A stretch of DNA of 64,000 bases from NCBI RefSeq assembly GCF_027594745.1, contig NZ_CP110854.1, positions 3,861,501 to 3,925,500 on the forward strand. The letters are read 5' to 3'. Position 1 is the first letter of the stretch; each line of letters begins with the position of its first letter. This document shows, in pieces, positions 51,159 to 58,984 of this stretch. The translations under genes and the position numbers were made by a program. The notes beneath the pieces are model-generated. The model had not been told where the DNA came from, did not search any database, and saw only the letters and a list, made by a program, of their open reading frames with translations. This stretch comes from Saprospira grandis (lineage in GTDB: Bacteria > Bacteroidota > Bacteroidia > Chitinophagales > Saprospiraceae).

Positions 51159-51480
51159 GCGGTAAGCTATTCTGCAGTTTCAAAATGGCATCTTGCATTT
51201 GCGGTAAGCTATTCTGCAGTTTCAAAATGGCATCTTGCATTTGCGGTAAGCTATTCTGCAGTTTCAAAATGGCATCTTGCATTTGCGGTAAGCTATTCTG
51301 CAGTTTCAAAATAGCATCTTGCATTTGCGGTAAGCTATTCTGCAGTTTCAAAATGGTATATTCCATTTAGGTGGAGCTATTCTGCAGTTTCAAAATGGCA
51401 TATTACAGTTGCGGTAAGCTATTCTGCAGTTTCAAAATGGCATATTACAGTTGCGGTAAGCTATTCTGCAACTGCAGAAT
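51159..51480 (+). repeat. 42-bp minisatellite, 8 units
   Basis: Units start at 51159, 51201, 51243, 51285, 51327, 51369, 51411 and 51453. The consensus begins GCGGTAAGCTATTCTGCAGT and continues TTCAAAATGGCATCTTGCAT plus TT. The first four are near identical; the last three have CATATTACAGTT at the end. With a period divisible by three, each unit translates as 14 residues; on the minus strand this reads as a leucine-heptad-like repeat (LPQMQDAILKLQNS). Confidence 0.96.
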
Positions 51481-51594
51481 AGGGCGTAAATGTTTTGATG
51501 GGGTGTTTGATCTCTGTCCAATAGGGCGTAAAAGTTTTGATGTGGTGTTTGATCTCTGTCCAATAGGGCGTAAATGTTTTGATGGGGTGTTTGG
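51481..51594 (+). repeat. Second 42-bp minisatellite, 3 units, unrelated sequence
   Basis: Units start at 51481, 51523 and 51565. The consensus begins AGGGCGTAAATGTTTTGATG and continues GGGTGTTTGATCTCTGTCCA plus AT. It follows the 8-unit array with no gap and has the same 42-bp period. The third unit runs into the 228-bp repeat at GTTTGGCC (51589). Confidence 0.94.
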
Positions 51595-51816
51595 CCTTCG
51601 GCCAAGCTGTAGGTTAAAACCCACAGCCAATTAACGAATGCATTTTAATATGGTATGGAGGGTTGAAACCCTCCATAGATAAACAGCTTCTGGGCGGTTT
51701 AAATCATAAATGTAGCGGCTATAAGGGCCGTTAAAAGAATGAGGGTTTCAACCCTCATTCATATATCATTGCGAAGCAATACCGCCCTTGTATGGCTGTA
51801 GGTTTCAACCTACAGG
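51589..51816 (+). repeat. 228-bp direct repeat, left flank of type I RM island
   Basis: Aligns without gaps to 58531-58758 at an offset of 6942 bp, with about nine mismatches by eye. It contains hairpins GGCCTTCGGCC, CTGTAGGTTAAAACCCACAG, ATGGAGGGTTGAAACCCTCCAT in two halves (ATGGAGGGTT/AACCCTCCAT), ATGAGGGTTTCAACCCTCAT and CTGTAGGTTTCAACCTACAG. Confidence 0.95.
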
Positions 51817-52091
51817 CTCATATTATACAGGACCCTAGGGCCTTGGCCCTAGGCTAAAGGTAAAGTCACCCCCTCCGTGGAGGGGGCTTTTTTGTGCTTC
51901 GGTCAATGGTTGTTTTAGGGAAGGTGGTTAGGGGCTGGCTGGAATGCAAATCCCCTCGAATGAGGGGATGGCGATTTTTTAGATAGCCTAGGGCCTTGGC
52001 CCTAGGTGTAGGGAAATAATAAGGTCTGATGGGATGGATGATAATAGATAATGAGATACAGGCCCATATAGCAGGCGGCGAAGCCGCCGCA
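51817..52091 (+). repeat. Hairpin mosaic present only at the left island flank
   Basis: Holds a second copy of the GGACCCTAGG-to-TTAGGG block of 50660-50755, the terminator-like CCCCCTCCGTGGAGGGGG with T-run (51869-51892), CCCCTCGAATGAGGGG and CCTAGGGCCTTGGCCCTAGG. The right flank lacks this block: there the 228-bp repeat is joined almost directly to a GC element through the shared ATAGCAGGC. Confidence 0.8.
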
Positions 52092-52203
52092 GGCCTAGCG
52101 ATGTGCAGCAGTGGCCGTCAGGCCAGACCGAGCCGCCCTAGGCGGCGAAGGGCCGAGCGAACAGCGAGCTGCGGAACGTAGCGCCTGCCGCAGGCAGGAG
52201 GCC
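52092..52203 (-). repeat. GC-rich intergenic element, copy 19
   Basis: Inverted copy: GGCCTAGCGATGTGCAGCAG, GGCCGTCAGGCCAGACCGAG, variable CCGCCCTAGGCGG, GAAGGGCCGAGCGAACAGCG, GTAGCGCCTGCCGCAGGCAGG and terminal AGGCCC. Outside the variable part it is nearly identical to copy 21 on the right flank of the RM island. Confidence 0.88.
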
Positions 52204-52345
52204 CAAAAAGATTATCCTGAATGAAAACAAAGAGCTGCTTTTTCTTTTTTAGTTGGACTATATAGCTGCTTTTTCCTAAATTAGGCGCAGACCATAGGGT
52301 CTTAGATGGAGTTCAAGACAAAAATTCAAATTGATAAATATAGTT

Positions 52346-54061
52346 ATGCAAAATTTTCAGGAGATATCATCTTTTATTTGGGGGGTCTGTGATGACGTGC
52401 TAAGAGGGTTGTTTAAGCAGCATGAGTATGGGGATGTGATTTTGCCCTTTTTGGTGCTTAGACGATTGGATTGTGTGCTGGAGCCGCATAAGGATGCTGT
52501 GCATCAATTGTATGAGGAGCTGACGGCCAAAGAGGTGGAGCCTAGCCCTATTATTAGAAAGAAGACGGGCCTGAAGTTCTTTAATCACTCTAAATTTGAT
52601 TTGCAGCGATTGAAGGCAGATTCTAAGGGCCTGAAACTTAATTTTGCTACTTATCTCAGTAGTTTCTCTCAGAATGTGCGTGTTATTCTCGATAACTTTC
52701 AGTTGGATAAGCCTGTGGCTAAGCTGCAAAAAAACAATAAGCTTTTTCTGCTGATTAGTAAATTTACGGAGGTGGATTTGCATCCCGATAAGGTGGATAA
52801 CCGCATGATGGGGAAGATTTATGAGGAGTTGCTCCGCAAGTTTTCGGAGATGTCTAATGAGACGAGCGGTGACCACTATACGCCTAGAGATTGTGTGAAA
52901 TTGGTGGTGGCGCTGCTTTTTGCTGAGAATACAGAGAGCTTGAAGGGGGAGGGGATTATCCGTTCTATTTTTGACCCCTGTTGTGGTACGGGGGGAATGC
53001 TGACGATGGCGAAGGAGTGGATTAAGGAGAACATCAATGAAGAGGTCCGACTTAATTTGTTTGGCCAAGAGATGCAGCCCCAAACCTATGCGATTTGCCA
53101 GTCCGATATGTTGATTTCGGGAGAAGACCCCAATAACATTAAGCTGGGTAGTTCTTTATCAGAGGATCAGTTTGGGCTCAAGCAGTTTGATTATATGCTC
53201 TCTAATCCGCCTTATGGGGTGTCTTGGAAGGCCGAAAAAGAGGCCGTTTTGGAAGAGGCCAAGGACCCCTTGGGCCGTTTTACGGCAGGTACGCCCAGAA
53301 CCTCTGATGGGGCCTTGCTTTTTGTGCTGCATATGTTGGCCAAGATGAGAGATAAGGGCTCGCGGATTGGGGTGGTGCTGAATGGCTCGCCCTTGTTTAC
53401 GGGAGATGCGGGCAGCGGAGAAAGCAATATCCGCAAGTACATTATTGAGCAGGATTATTTGGAGTGTATTGTTGCTTTACCCGATCAGATGTTCTTTAAT
53501 ACGGGAATTTCTACCTACATCTGGATTTTGAATAACAATAAGTCCGAAAAGCGCAAGGGCAAGGTCCAGCTCATTGATGCGACTAGTTTTTATAGCCCAA
53601 TGAAGAAATCATTGGGACAAAAGCGCAAGGCGGTTAGCGATCAGCAGCGAGAAGAGATTTTGCGCTATTATCGGGAGATGGTCGAGAATGAACAATCTAA
53701 AATCTATGATAATGAGTTCTTTGGCTATACTAAGGTCACGATTGAGCGGCCAGTAGTAGAAAACGGCCAGGCTGTTCGCAAAAGAGATGGCAGCCTAAAA
53801 GCCGATAGCAAGCTTAGAGATTATGAGCGGATTCCGCTCAGTCAGGATATTGAGGCCTATTTTGAAGCCGAGGTGGCCCCACATCTTAGCGATGCTTGGA
53901 TGGATAGAAGTAAGGATAAGCTGGGCTATGAAATTAACTTTAGTAAGTATTTCTATCAATATACCCCCCTGCGTAGCCTGGCCGAAATAACCCAAGAACT
54001 ATGGGCCCTAGAACAAGAATCTGAAGGACTTTTTAAAGCAATTATGGATGAAACGGTATAG
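52346..54061 (+). CDS. hsdM: Type I restriction-modification methyltransferase subunit
   Basis: 571 residues from the ATG at 52346 (MQNFQEISSFIWGVCDD); a TTG at 52331 would add five. SAM-binding motif I FDPCCGTGG (209-217), the catalytic motif IV SNPPYG (NPPY at 287-290) and the N-terminal helical HsdM domain are present; this is an N6-adenine methyltransferase. It forms the modification complex with HsdS. It overlaps hsdS by 14 bases. Length and motifs are complete, so modification should be active. Confidence 0.97.
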   Translation: MQNFQEISSFIWGVCDDVLRGLFKQHEYGDVILPFLVLRRLDCVLEPHKDAVHQLYEELTAKEVEPSPIIRKKTGLKFFNHSKFDLQRLKADSKGLKLNFATYLSSFSQNVRVILDNFQLDKPVAKLQKNNKLFLLISKFTEVDLHPDKVDNRMMGKIYEELLRKFSEMSNETSGDHYTPRDCVKLVVALLFAENTESLKGEGIIRSIFDPCCGTGGMLTMAKEWIKENINEEVRLNLFGQEMQPQTYAICQSDMLISGEDPNNIKLGSSLSEDQFGLKQFDYMLSNPPYGVSWKAEKEAVLEEAKDPLGRFTAGTPRTSDGALLFVLHMLAKMRDKGSRIGVVLNGSPLFTGDAGSGESNIRKYIIEQDYLECIVALPDQMFFNTGISTYIWILNNNKSEKRKGKVQLIDATSFYSPMKKSLGQKRKAVSDQQREEILRYYREMVENEQSKIYDNEFFGYTKVTIERPVVENGQAVRKRDGSLKADSKLRDYERIPLSQDIEAYFEAEVAPHLSDAWMDRSKDKLGYEINFSKYFYQYTPLRSLAEITQELWALEQESEGLFKAIMDETV

Positions 54062-55289
54062 TGCGTATAAGGAAACAGCAGTGGAATGGATCGGGGAGAT
54101 TCCTGAGCATTGGGAGGTTACAAAGATGAAATATACCAACAAAATTATCATGGGGCAATCGCCTAGCTCTGATGATTATATTTTTGAACCAATAGCACAA
54201 CCTTTTTTACAAGGAAATGCTGAGTTTGGATCAAAATATCCATCCCCTAAGGTATGGTGTGATAATGTTAATAAAAGTGCAGAAAAAGGTGATATTCTTA
54301 TTTCTGTGAGGGCCCCAGTTGGAGCTTTAAACATTGCCAATCAAAAGTATGGAATAGGTAGAGGCTTAGCAGCGATAAGAGCTGATATGCATCATTCTCA
54401 ATACTTATACTACTATTTGTATTCACTTAACGATTATCTAAATAGTTTAGGAACAGGCTCTACTTTTAAAGCTATTTCTACTACGGATGTTGGAAATATA
54501 GTTATACCCATCATCCCTGAGATGGAGCAGCAACAAATCGTTGCCTATCTCGATAAAAAAACGGCCCAATTAGATCGTTTGCTTGGGTTGAAGGAAGAGA
54601 AAATCAAGCTCCTCCAAGAGAAGCGGACCGCTTTAATCAATCAGGTGGTGACAAAAGGGCTAGATAGGACGGTAACGATGAAGGACTCGGGAGTGGAATG
54701 GATTGGGGAGATTCCTGAGGGCTGGGAGAAGGTTCGAATGAAATTTTTGTGTGATATAACAACTGGTGCGAAAGATACTAAGGACCGAGAAGATGATGGA
54801 TTGTATCCATTTTTTGTACGTTCTCAAACTATAGAAAAAATCAATACATTTAGTTTTGATGGAGAAGGTATTCTTACTGCTGGAGATGGTGTTGGCGTAG
54901 GTAAAGTATTTCATCATTACATTGGTAAGTTTGATTTTCATCAGCGTGTATATTTACTGTATAATTTTAAGAGGATTATTGGCAGGTATTTATATTTATA
55001 TATGAAGAATAACTTTTTAAAGACAGTAGAAAATCAAAACGCAAAATCGACTGTCGATTCATTGAGAATGAATATGCTGCAAGATTTTACTGTTGTGCTT
55101 CCACCAAAATTTGAGCAGCAACAAATCATTACCTACTTAGACCAAGAGACGGCTAAGATAGATCATCTCATCCGTACGGAGGCTAAAAAAATAGCCTTGC
55201 TCAAGGCTTATCGGCAGTCTTTGATATCGGAAGTAGTAACAGGCAAAAAGAGGGTAGCGGACTGCTGCCTAGAACTAGAGAAGAATTAA
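54048..55289 (+). CDS. hsdS: Type I restriction-modification specificity subunit
   Basis: 413 residues with two target-recognition domains (about 15-150 and 225-355), each followed by a conserved helical spacer: AYLDKKTAQLDRLLGLKEEKI in part (KTAQLDRLLG) and TYLDQETAKIDHLI. Each half begins with a matching phrase, TAVEWIGEIPEHWE and SGVEWIGEIPEGWE, encoded by similar DNA about 612 bases apart. The target domains are more AT-rich than hsdM and hsdR, as expected for exchangeable parts. The two domains would read the two halves of a split recognition site. Target unknown. Confidence 0.96.
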   Translation: MKRYSAYKETAVEWIGEIPEHWEVTKMKYTNKIIMGQSPSSDDYIFEPIAQPFLQGNAEFGSKYPSPKVWCDNVNKSAEKGDILISVRAPVGALNIANQKYGIGRGLAAIRADMHHSQYLYYYLYSLNDYLNSLGTGSTFKAISTTDVGNIVIPIIPEMEQQQIVAYLDKKTAQLDRLLGLKEEKIKLLQEKRTALINQVVTKGLDRTVTMKDSGVEWIGEIPEGWEKVRMKFLCDITTGAKDTKDREDDGLYPFFVRSQTIEKINTFSFDGEGILTAGDGVGVGKVFHHYIGKFDFHQRVYLLYNFKRIIGRYLYLYMKNNFLKTVENQNAKSTVDSLRMNMLQDFTVVLPPKFEQQQIITYLDQETAKIDHLIRTEAKKIALLKAYRQSLISEVVTGKKRVADCCLELEKN

Positions 55290-55301
55290 AAAACAATCCC
55301 T

Positions 55302-58247
55302 ATGCGAAAACCCACAGAATATAGATTTGAAGAGAAAATAGAATTGGCATTGAAGGCGCAGGGCTATCAGGCGAAAATGTATAGTGAATATGATCGGGAG
55401 CATTGTCAGCTTCGGGCGGATTTGCTTGGATTTATTCGGGACACGCAGCTGGAGGCCTATGAGCGTTTGGAGAAGCTATTGGGCGATAAGACCGAGGCGC
55501 ATTTGAGCAAGTTGGTCCATGGACAGATTTTGAAGAGGGGATTGATAAATGTATTGCGCAGTGGGGTACAGACGAGAGGGGAAAGCTTTGCATTATTATA
55601 TTTTCAGCCCAAGAGTGGGTTGAATCCGCTGCATCAGGCCTTATATGAGCAGAATCGTTTTACGGTAGTTCGGCAGTTGCATTATTCGAGTCGGAACAAC
55701 AACTCCATAGACATGGTCTTGTTTCTGAATGGTTTGCCGATTGTGACGATGGAATTAAAAAACCAGTTTACGGGGCAGAGCATTGTTGATTCGGAGGCAC
55801 AGTACAAGCGAGATCGGAAGCCCAAGGGGGAGCCCTTATTGCAGTTCAAGCGTTGTTTAGTTCATTTTTGTGTAGACAATGATCGGGTCTCCATGACGAC
55901 TCGTTTGGCTGGGGAGGACAGTCGGTTTTTCCCCTATAACAAGGGGATAGAAAACCCCCAGCCATATAATGACTACAAGACGGCTTATTTGTGGGAGGAG
56001 GTATTATCGCCAGATAGTTTGCTAGACATATTGGAGAACTTTGTTCTTTTGGCGGTAGACAAAAAGGTAGAATGGTCGGATGAGTTACAGAAGGTCGTTG
56101 AAAAGAAAGAGGAGGCCTTAATTTTTCCGAGATATCATCAGTGGGAGTTAATTCGGCAGCTCAAGCAGAGCATCACTACAGAGGGGTTGGGGCAGAACTA
56201 CCTCATACAGCACACGACGGGGGCGGGCAAGAGTTTTTCTATTGGGTGGTTGGCGCATGCCCTAACCTCCTTATATCGGTCTAAGGAAGACACTAGACGT
56301 ATGTTTGATACGGTCTTGGTGGTAACGGATCGTCGGGTTTTAGACAATCAGTTGCAGCAGACCTTAAAGCAGTTGGAGCAAACGGAGGGGGTTGTACATC
56401 CTGTAGATTTGAATGCCAAGCAGCTCAAGGACTATTTGGAGAAGGGCAAAGATATTATTGTGACCACGGTGCAGAAGTTTCCCGTCATATCGAGTTCGAT
56501 TAAAGCCTTGAGTGGGCGTAATTTTGCGGTCATTATCGATGAGGTACATTCGAGTCAGACGGGAGAGACGGCCAAGCATTTAAAAAAGTCTTTGAATGCG
56601 GACTTGATAGTGGATGAAGAAGGCTATCTGGACTATGAGGAGTTAATCAATAGAGAAATTACGGCTAGGGGGAGGCAACCCAATGTTTCTTTCTTTGGGT
56701 TTACGGGTACGCCCAAGAACAAGACCTTAGAGCTTTTTGGTCGGAAGAATGCGGCGGGGGAGTTTGAGCCCTTTCATAGTTATAGCATGAAGCAGTCGAT
56801 CTATGAAGGCTTTACCTTAGATGTGTTGGAGCATTACACCAGCTACAAGCGCTACTTTAAGGTAGTTCAGACTGCAGCGGTAGATGAGGAATTGCCAGAG
56901 GCCAAGGCCATGAAGCAGCTTTTTGACTATGTGGACAGTCATGATGAAGTGATTCGGCAAAAGGTCAAGATCATTCTGCATCATTTTGTCAACAGAACGG
57001 CCAAGAAGATTGGGCAAAAAGCTAGGGGGATGTTGGTCTTGCGTTCGCGCAAGCATTGCGTTTTATTCTTTCTAGAGATGAAGCGGCAGATGAAGGCCAT
57101 GGGCTTGCCCTATAGTTGTTTAGTGGCCTTTAGTGGGACGGTACATTTTGCGGAGGCCGATTATACAGAAAAGCAGCTCAATAGAGAAAATGGGATGGAG
57201 GGCAGCAGTATTCCAGCGGCCTTAAAAAACCCAAAGTTCAGGATATTGATTGTAGCCAGTAAGTTTCAGACGGGTTTTGATGAGCCCCTGATGCACTCCA
57301 TGTATGTGGATAAGAAATTGAGTTCGGTGCAGGCCGTGCAAACCCTTTCTCGTTTGAACAGGACCAAAAAGGGGAAAACGGACACTTTTGTTTTAGACTT
57401 TATCAATGATCCAGAGGATATCGTCCATGCTTTTCAGCCCTACTACAAACAGACTAAGTTAGTGGGGGCTACGGATCCTGACAAGCTCTATGACATTCAG
57501 TATGATATATCGACCTATGATGTATTTACTACAGAAGAGGTAGAAGCTTTTTGCAAAGAGTTATTGAGAGAAAAGGCCACCGATGAGCGATTACAGCCTA
57601 TTATCAATAGGGGGCTAGCGCGTTGGAAGGCCTTAGAGGGGGAAGTTCCGCAACAGGAGTTTAAGTCCAAGATACAGTCTTTCATTCGGCTCTATGCCTA
57701 TATTTCGCAGATTATAGACTTTTCTGAGCCAGAATGGGAAAAGCTGTATTTATATTTGAGCTATCTCAATAAGAAGTTGCCCAAAAGGGCCAAGGAGCGG
57801 ATCAATATCACGGAGGCTATTGATTTAAGCTCTTTGCGGATTAAGATGATGGGGGAGTCTAAGCTAGTATTAGAAGATCAGTTGGGTGAGTTATCTCCAA
57901 TTTATGGAGGGGCTGAGGGTCCTGTCCAAGAAGAGCCGATGAGTTTGCTTTCGCATATTATCAAGAGAATCAATGAGGTTTACGGTATAGAGTTATCGAA
58001 GGAAGACGAATTGGACCTGAGGAACGTCTCTGACCGTCTATTTAGTAATGAGGAGTTGTTATCGGTAATGAATGGCAACAACTCGGAGGATGACAAAAAG
58101 ACCTTTTTTGACAATCTATTGCGGGATGAGGTCACCGAGTATTATGGAGATCGTTTAGACTTCTATAAAAAGGTCATGAACAAGAAAATCTTTCCGATGA
58201 TATTGGATGGTTTATATAGAGACTATCTAAAGCATCTGAAGGATTAG
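55302..58247 (+). CDS. hsdR: Type I restriction-modification restriction and translocation subunit
   Basis: 981 residues. An N-terminal PD-(D/E)XK nuclease shows IDMVLFL with Asp137 and TMELKN with Glu151 and Lys153. Helicase motifs follow: HTTGAGKS (about 303-310), TVLVVTDRRVLDNQL in part (VTDRRVLDNQ), IIDEVHSSQTG (DEVH), FFGFTGTPK, and the C-terminal QTLSRLNRTKKGK. It would translocate DNA and cleave unmodified DNA. It starts 12 bases after hsdS. The stop codon TAG is directly followed by GGGGCC of GC element copy 20, so the element adjoins the coding end exactly. Confidence 0.97.
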   Translation: MRKPTEYRFEEKIELALKAQGYQAKMYSEYDREHCQLRADLLGFIRDTQLEAYERLEKLLGDKTEAHLSKLVHGQILKRGLINVLRSGVQTRGESFALLYFQPKSGLNPLHQALYEQNRFTVVRQLHYSSRNNNSIDMVLFLNGLPIVTMELKNQFTGQSIVDSEAQYKRDRKPKGEPLLQFKRCLVHFCVDNDRVSMTTRLAGEDSRFFPYNKGIENPQPYNDYKTAYLWEEVLSPDSLLDILENFVLLAVDKKVEWSDELQKVVEKKEEALIFPRYHQWELIRQLKQSITTEGLGQNYLIQHTTGAGKSFSIGWLAHALTSLYRSKEDTRRMFDTVLVVTDRRVLDNQLQQTLKQLEQTEGVVHPVDLNAKQLKDYLEKGKDIIVTTVQKFPVISSSIKALSGRNFAVIIDEVHSSQTGETAKHLKKSLNADLIVDEEGYLDYEELINREITARGRQPNVSFFGFTGTPKNKTLELFGRKNAAGEFEPFHSYSMKQSIYEGFTLDVLEHYTSYKRYFKVVQTAAVDEELPEAKAMKQLFDYVDSHDEVIRQKVKIILHHFVNRTAKKIGQKARGMLVLRSRKHCVLFFLEMKRQMKAMGLPYSCLVAFSGTVHFAEADYTEKQLNRENGMEGSSIPAALKNPKFRILIVASKFQTGFDEPLMHSMYVDKKLSSVQAVQTLSRLNRTKKGKTDTFVLDFINDPEDIVHAFQPYYKQTKLVGATDPDKLYDIQYDISTYDVFTTEEVEAFCKELLREKATDERLQPIINRGLARWKALEGEVPQQEFKSKIQSFIRLYAYISQIIDFSEPEWEKLYLYLSYLNKKLPKRAKERINITEAIDLSSLRIKMMGESKLVLEDQLGELSPIYGGAEGPVQEEPMSLLSHIIKRINEVYGIELSKEDELDLRNVSDRLFSNEELLSVMNGNNSEDDKKTFFDNLLRDEVTEYYGDRLDFYKKVMNKKIFPMILDGLYRDYLKHLKD

Positions 58248-58368
58248 GGGCCTCCGCTGCGGCTTTGCCTTGCGGCGCTACGCTTTGGGGCTCGCAGGTC
58301 TGCTCGGCCCTTCGGCGGCTTTGCCGCCTCGGTCTGGCCTGACGGCCACCCCGTCGCATCGCTAGGCC
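58247..58368 (+). repeat. GC-rich intergenic element, copy 20
   Basis: GGGGCCTCCGC, GCTACGCTTTGGGGCTCGCAGG in shortened form, GCTCGGCCCTTC, variable GGCGGCTTTGCCGCC, TCGGTCTGGCC, GACGGCCACCCC and GCATCGCTAGGCC. It shares its first G with the last base of the hsdR stop codon. The following 160 bases to 58530 hold no recognisable feature. Confidence 0.88.
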
Positions 58369-58530
58369 GAATGGGGGTTCTGCGCTTCGGCCATCCTTTG
58401 ATAAAAATTTCAGGCTAGTCAAGGCATGTTTTAAAGGCATAGCCGTAGCTATGGGGGAGAAAAATAACGTAGAATAGCAGGAAATTAAATCAAAGGATAG
58501 AAGTGGCAGGACTTTCATTTGGCCTCTGCC

Positions 58531-58758
58531 GTTTGGCCTTCGGCCAAGCTGTAGGTTAAAACCCACAGCCAATTAACGAATGCATTTTAATATGGTATGG
58601 AGGGTTGAAACCCTCCATAGATAAACAGCTTCTGGGCGGTTTAAATCATAAATGCGGTGGCTAAGAGGTCCGTTAAAAGAATGAGGGTTTCAACCCTCAT
58701 ACATATATCATTGCGAAGCAATACCGCTGTTGTATGGCTGTAGGTTTCAACCTACAGG
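58531..58758 (+). repeat. 228-bp direct repeat, right flank of type I RM island
   Basis: Counterpart of 51589-51816, same orientation and length. The differences cluster in a 16-base stretch (TGCGGTGGCTAAGAGGTC against TGTAGCGGCTATAAGGGC) and near ACCGCTGTTG. The hairpins are all kept. Confidence 0.95.
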
Positions 58759-58785
58759 TCCAGATAGCAGGCCCGAAGGGCCGCA

Positions 58786-58899
58786 GGCCTAGCGATGTGC
58801 AGCAGTGGCCGTCAGGCCAGACCGAGCCAGCGAAGCTGGCGAAGGGCCGAGCGAACAGCGAGCTGCGAAACGTAGCGCCTGCCGCAGGCAGGAGGCCCC
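58786..58899 (-). repeat. GC-rich intergenic element, copy 21
   Basis: Inverted copy: GGCCTAGCGATGTGCAGCAG, GGCCAGACCGAG, variable CCAGCGAAGCTGG, GAAGGGCCGAGCGAACAGCG, GTAGCGCCTGCCGCAGGCAGG and terminal AGGCCCC. It sits downstream of the DUF4407 gene on the minus strand; the 80 bases between them hold a small hairpin (GCCCCTGTAGGGGC) only. Confidence 0.88.
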
Positions 58900-58984
58900 A
58901 AAAAATAGCAGTGAGCTGAGAAAACCAGCCCCTGTAGGGGCGCCAGTTTGATGACCGAAGGGAGTAACGCCTCAAAAAACTAGT

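Noticed and set aside
51127..51366. A minus-strand frame of about 79 residues across the 42-bp array as a coiled-coil protein
   Set aside because: The frame exists only because the period is divisible by three; the last units introduce stops and there is no start region or promoter. Kept only as a remark in the findings.
51159..51594. Possible CRISPR array from regularly spaced repeats
   Set aside because: The units are contiguous with no unique spacers, and no cas gene is present. They are minisatellites.
51606..51816. GGTTTCAACC hairpins as CRISPR-like repeats
   Set aside because: They resemble some CRISPR repeat ends, but spacing is irregular and arms differ at each site.
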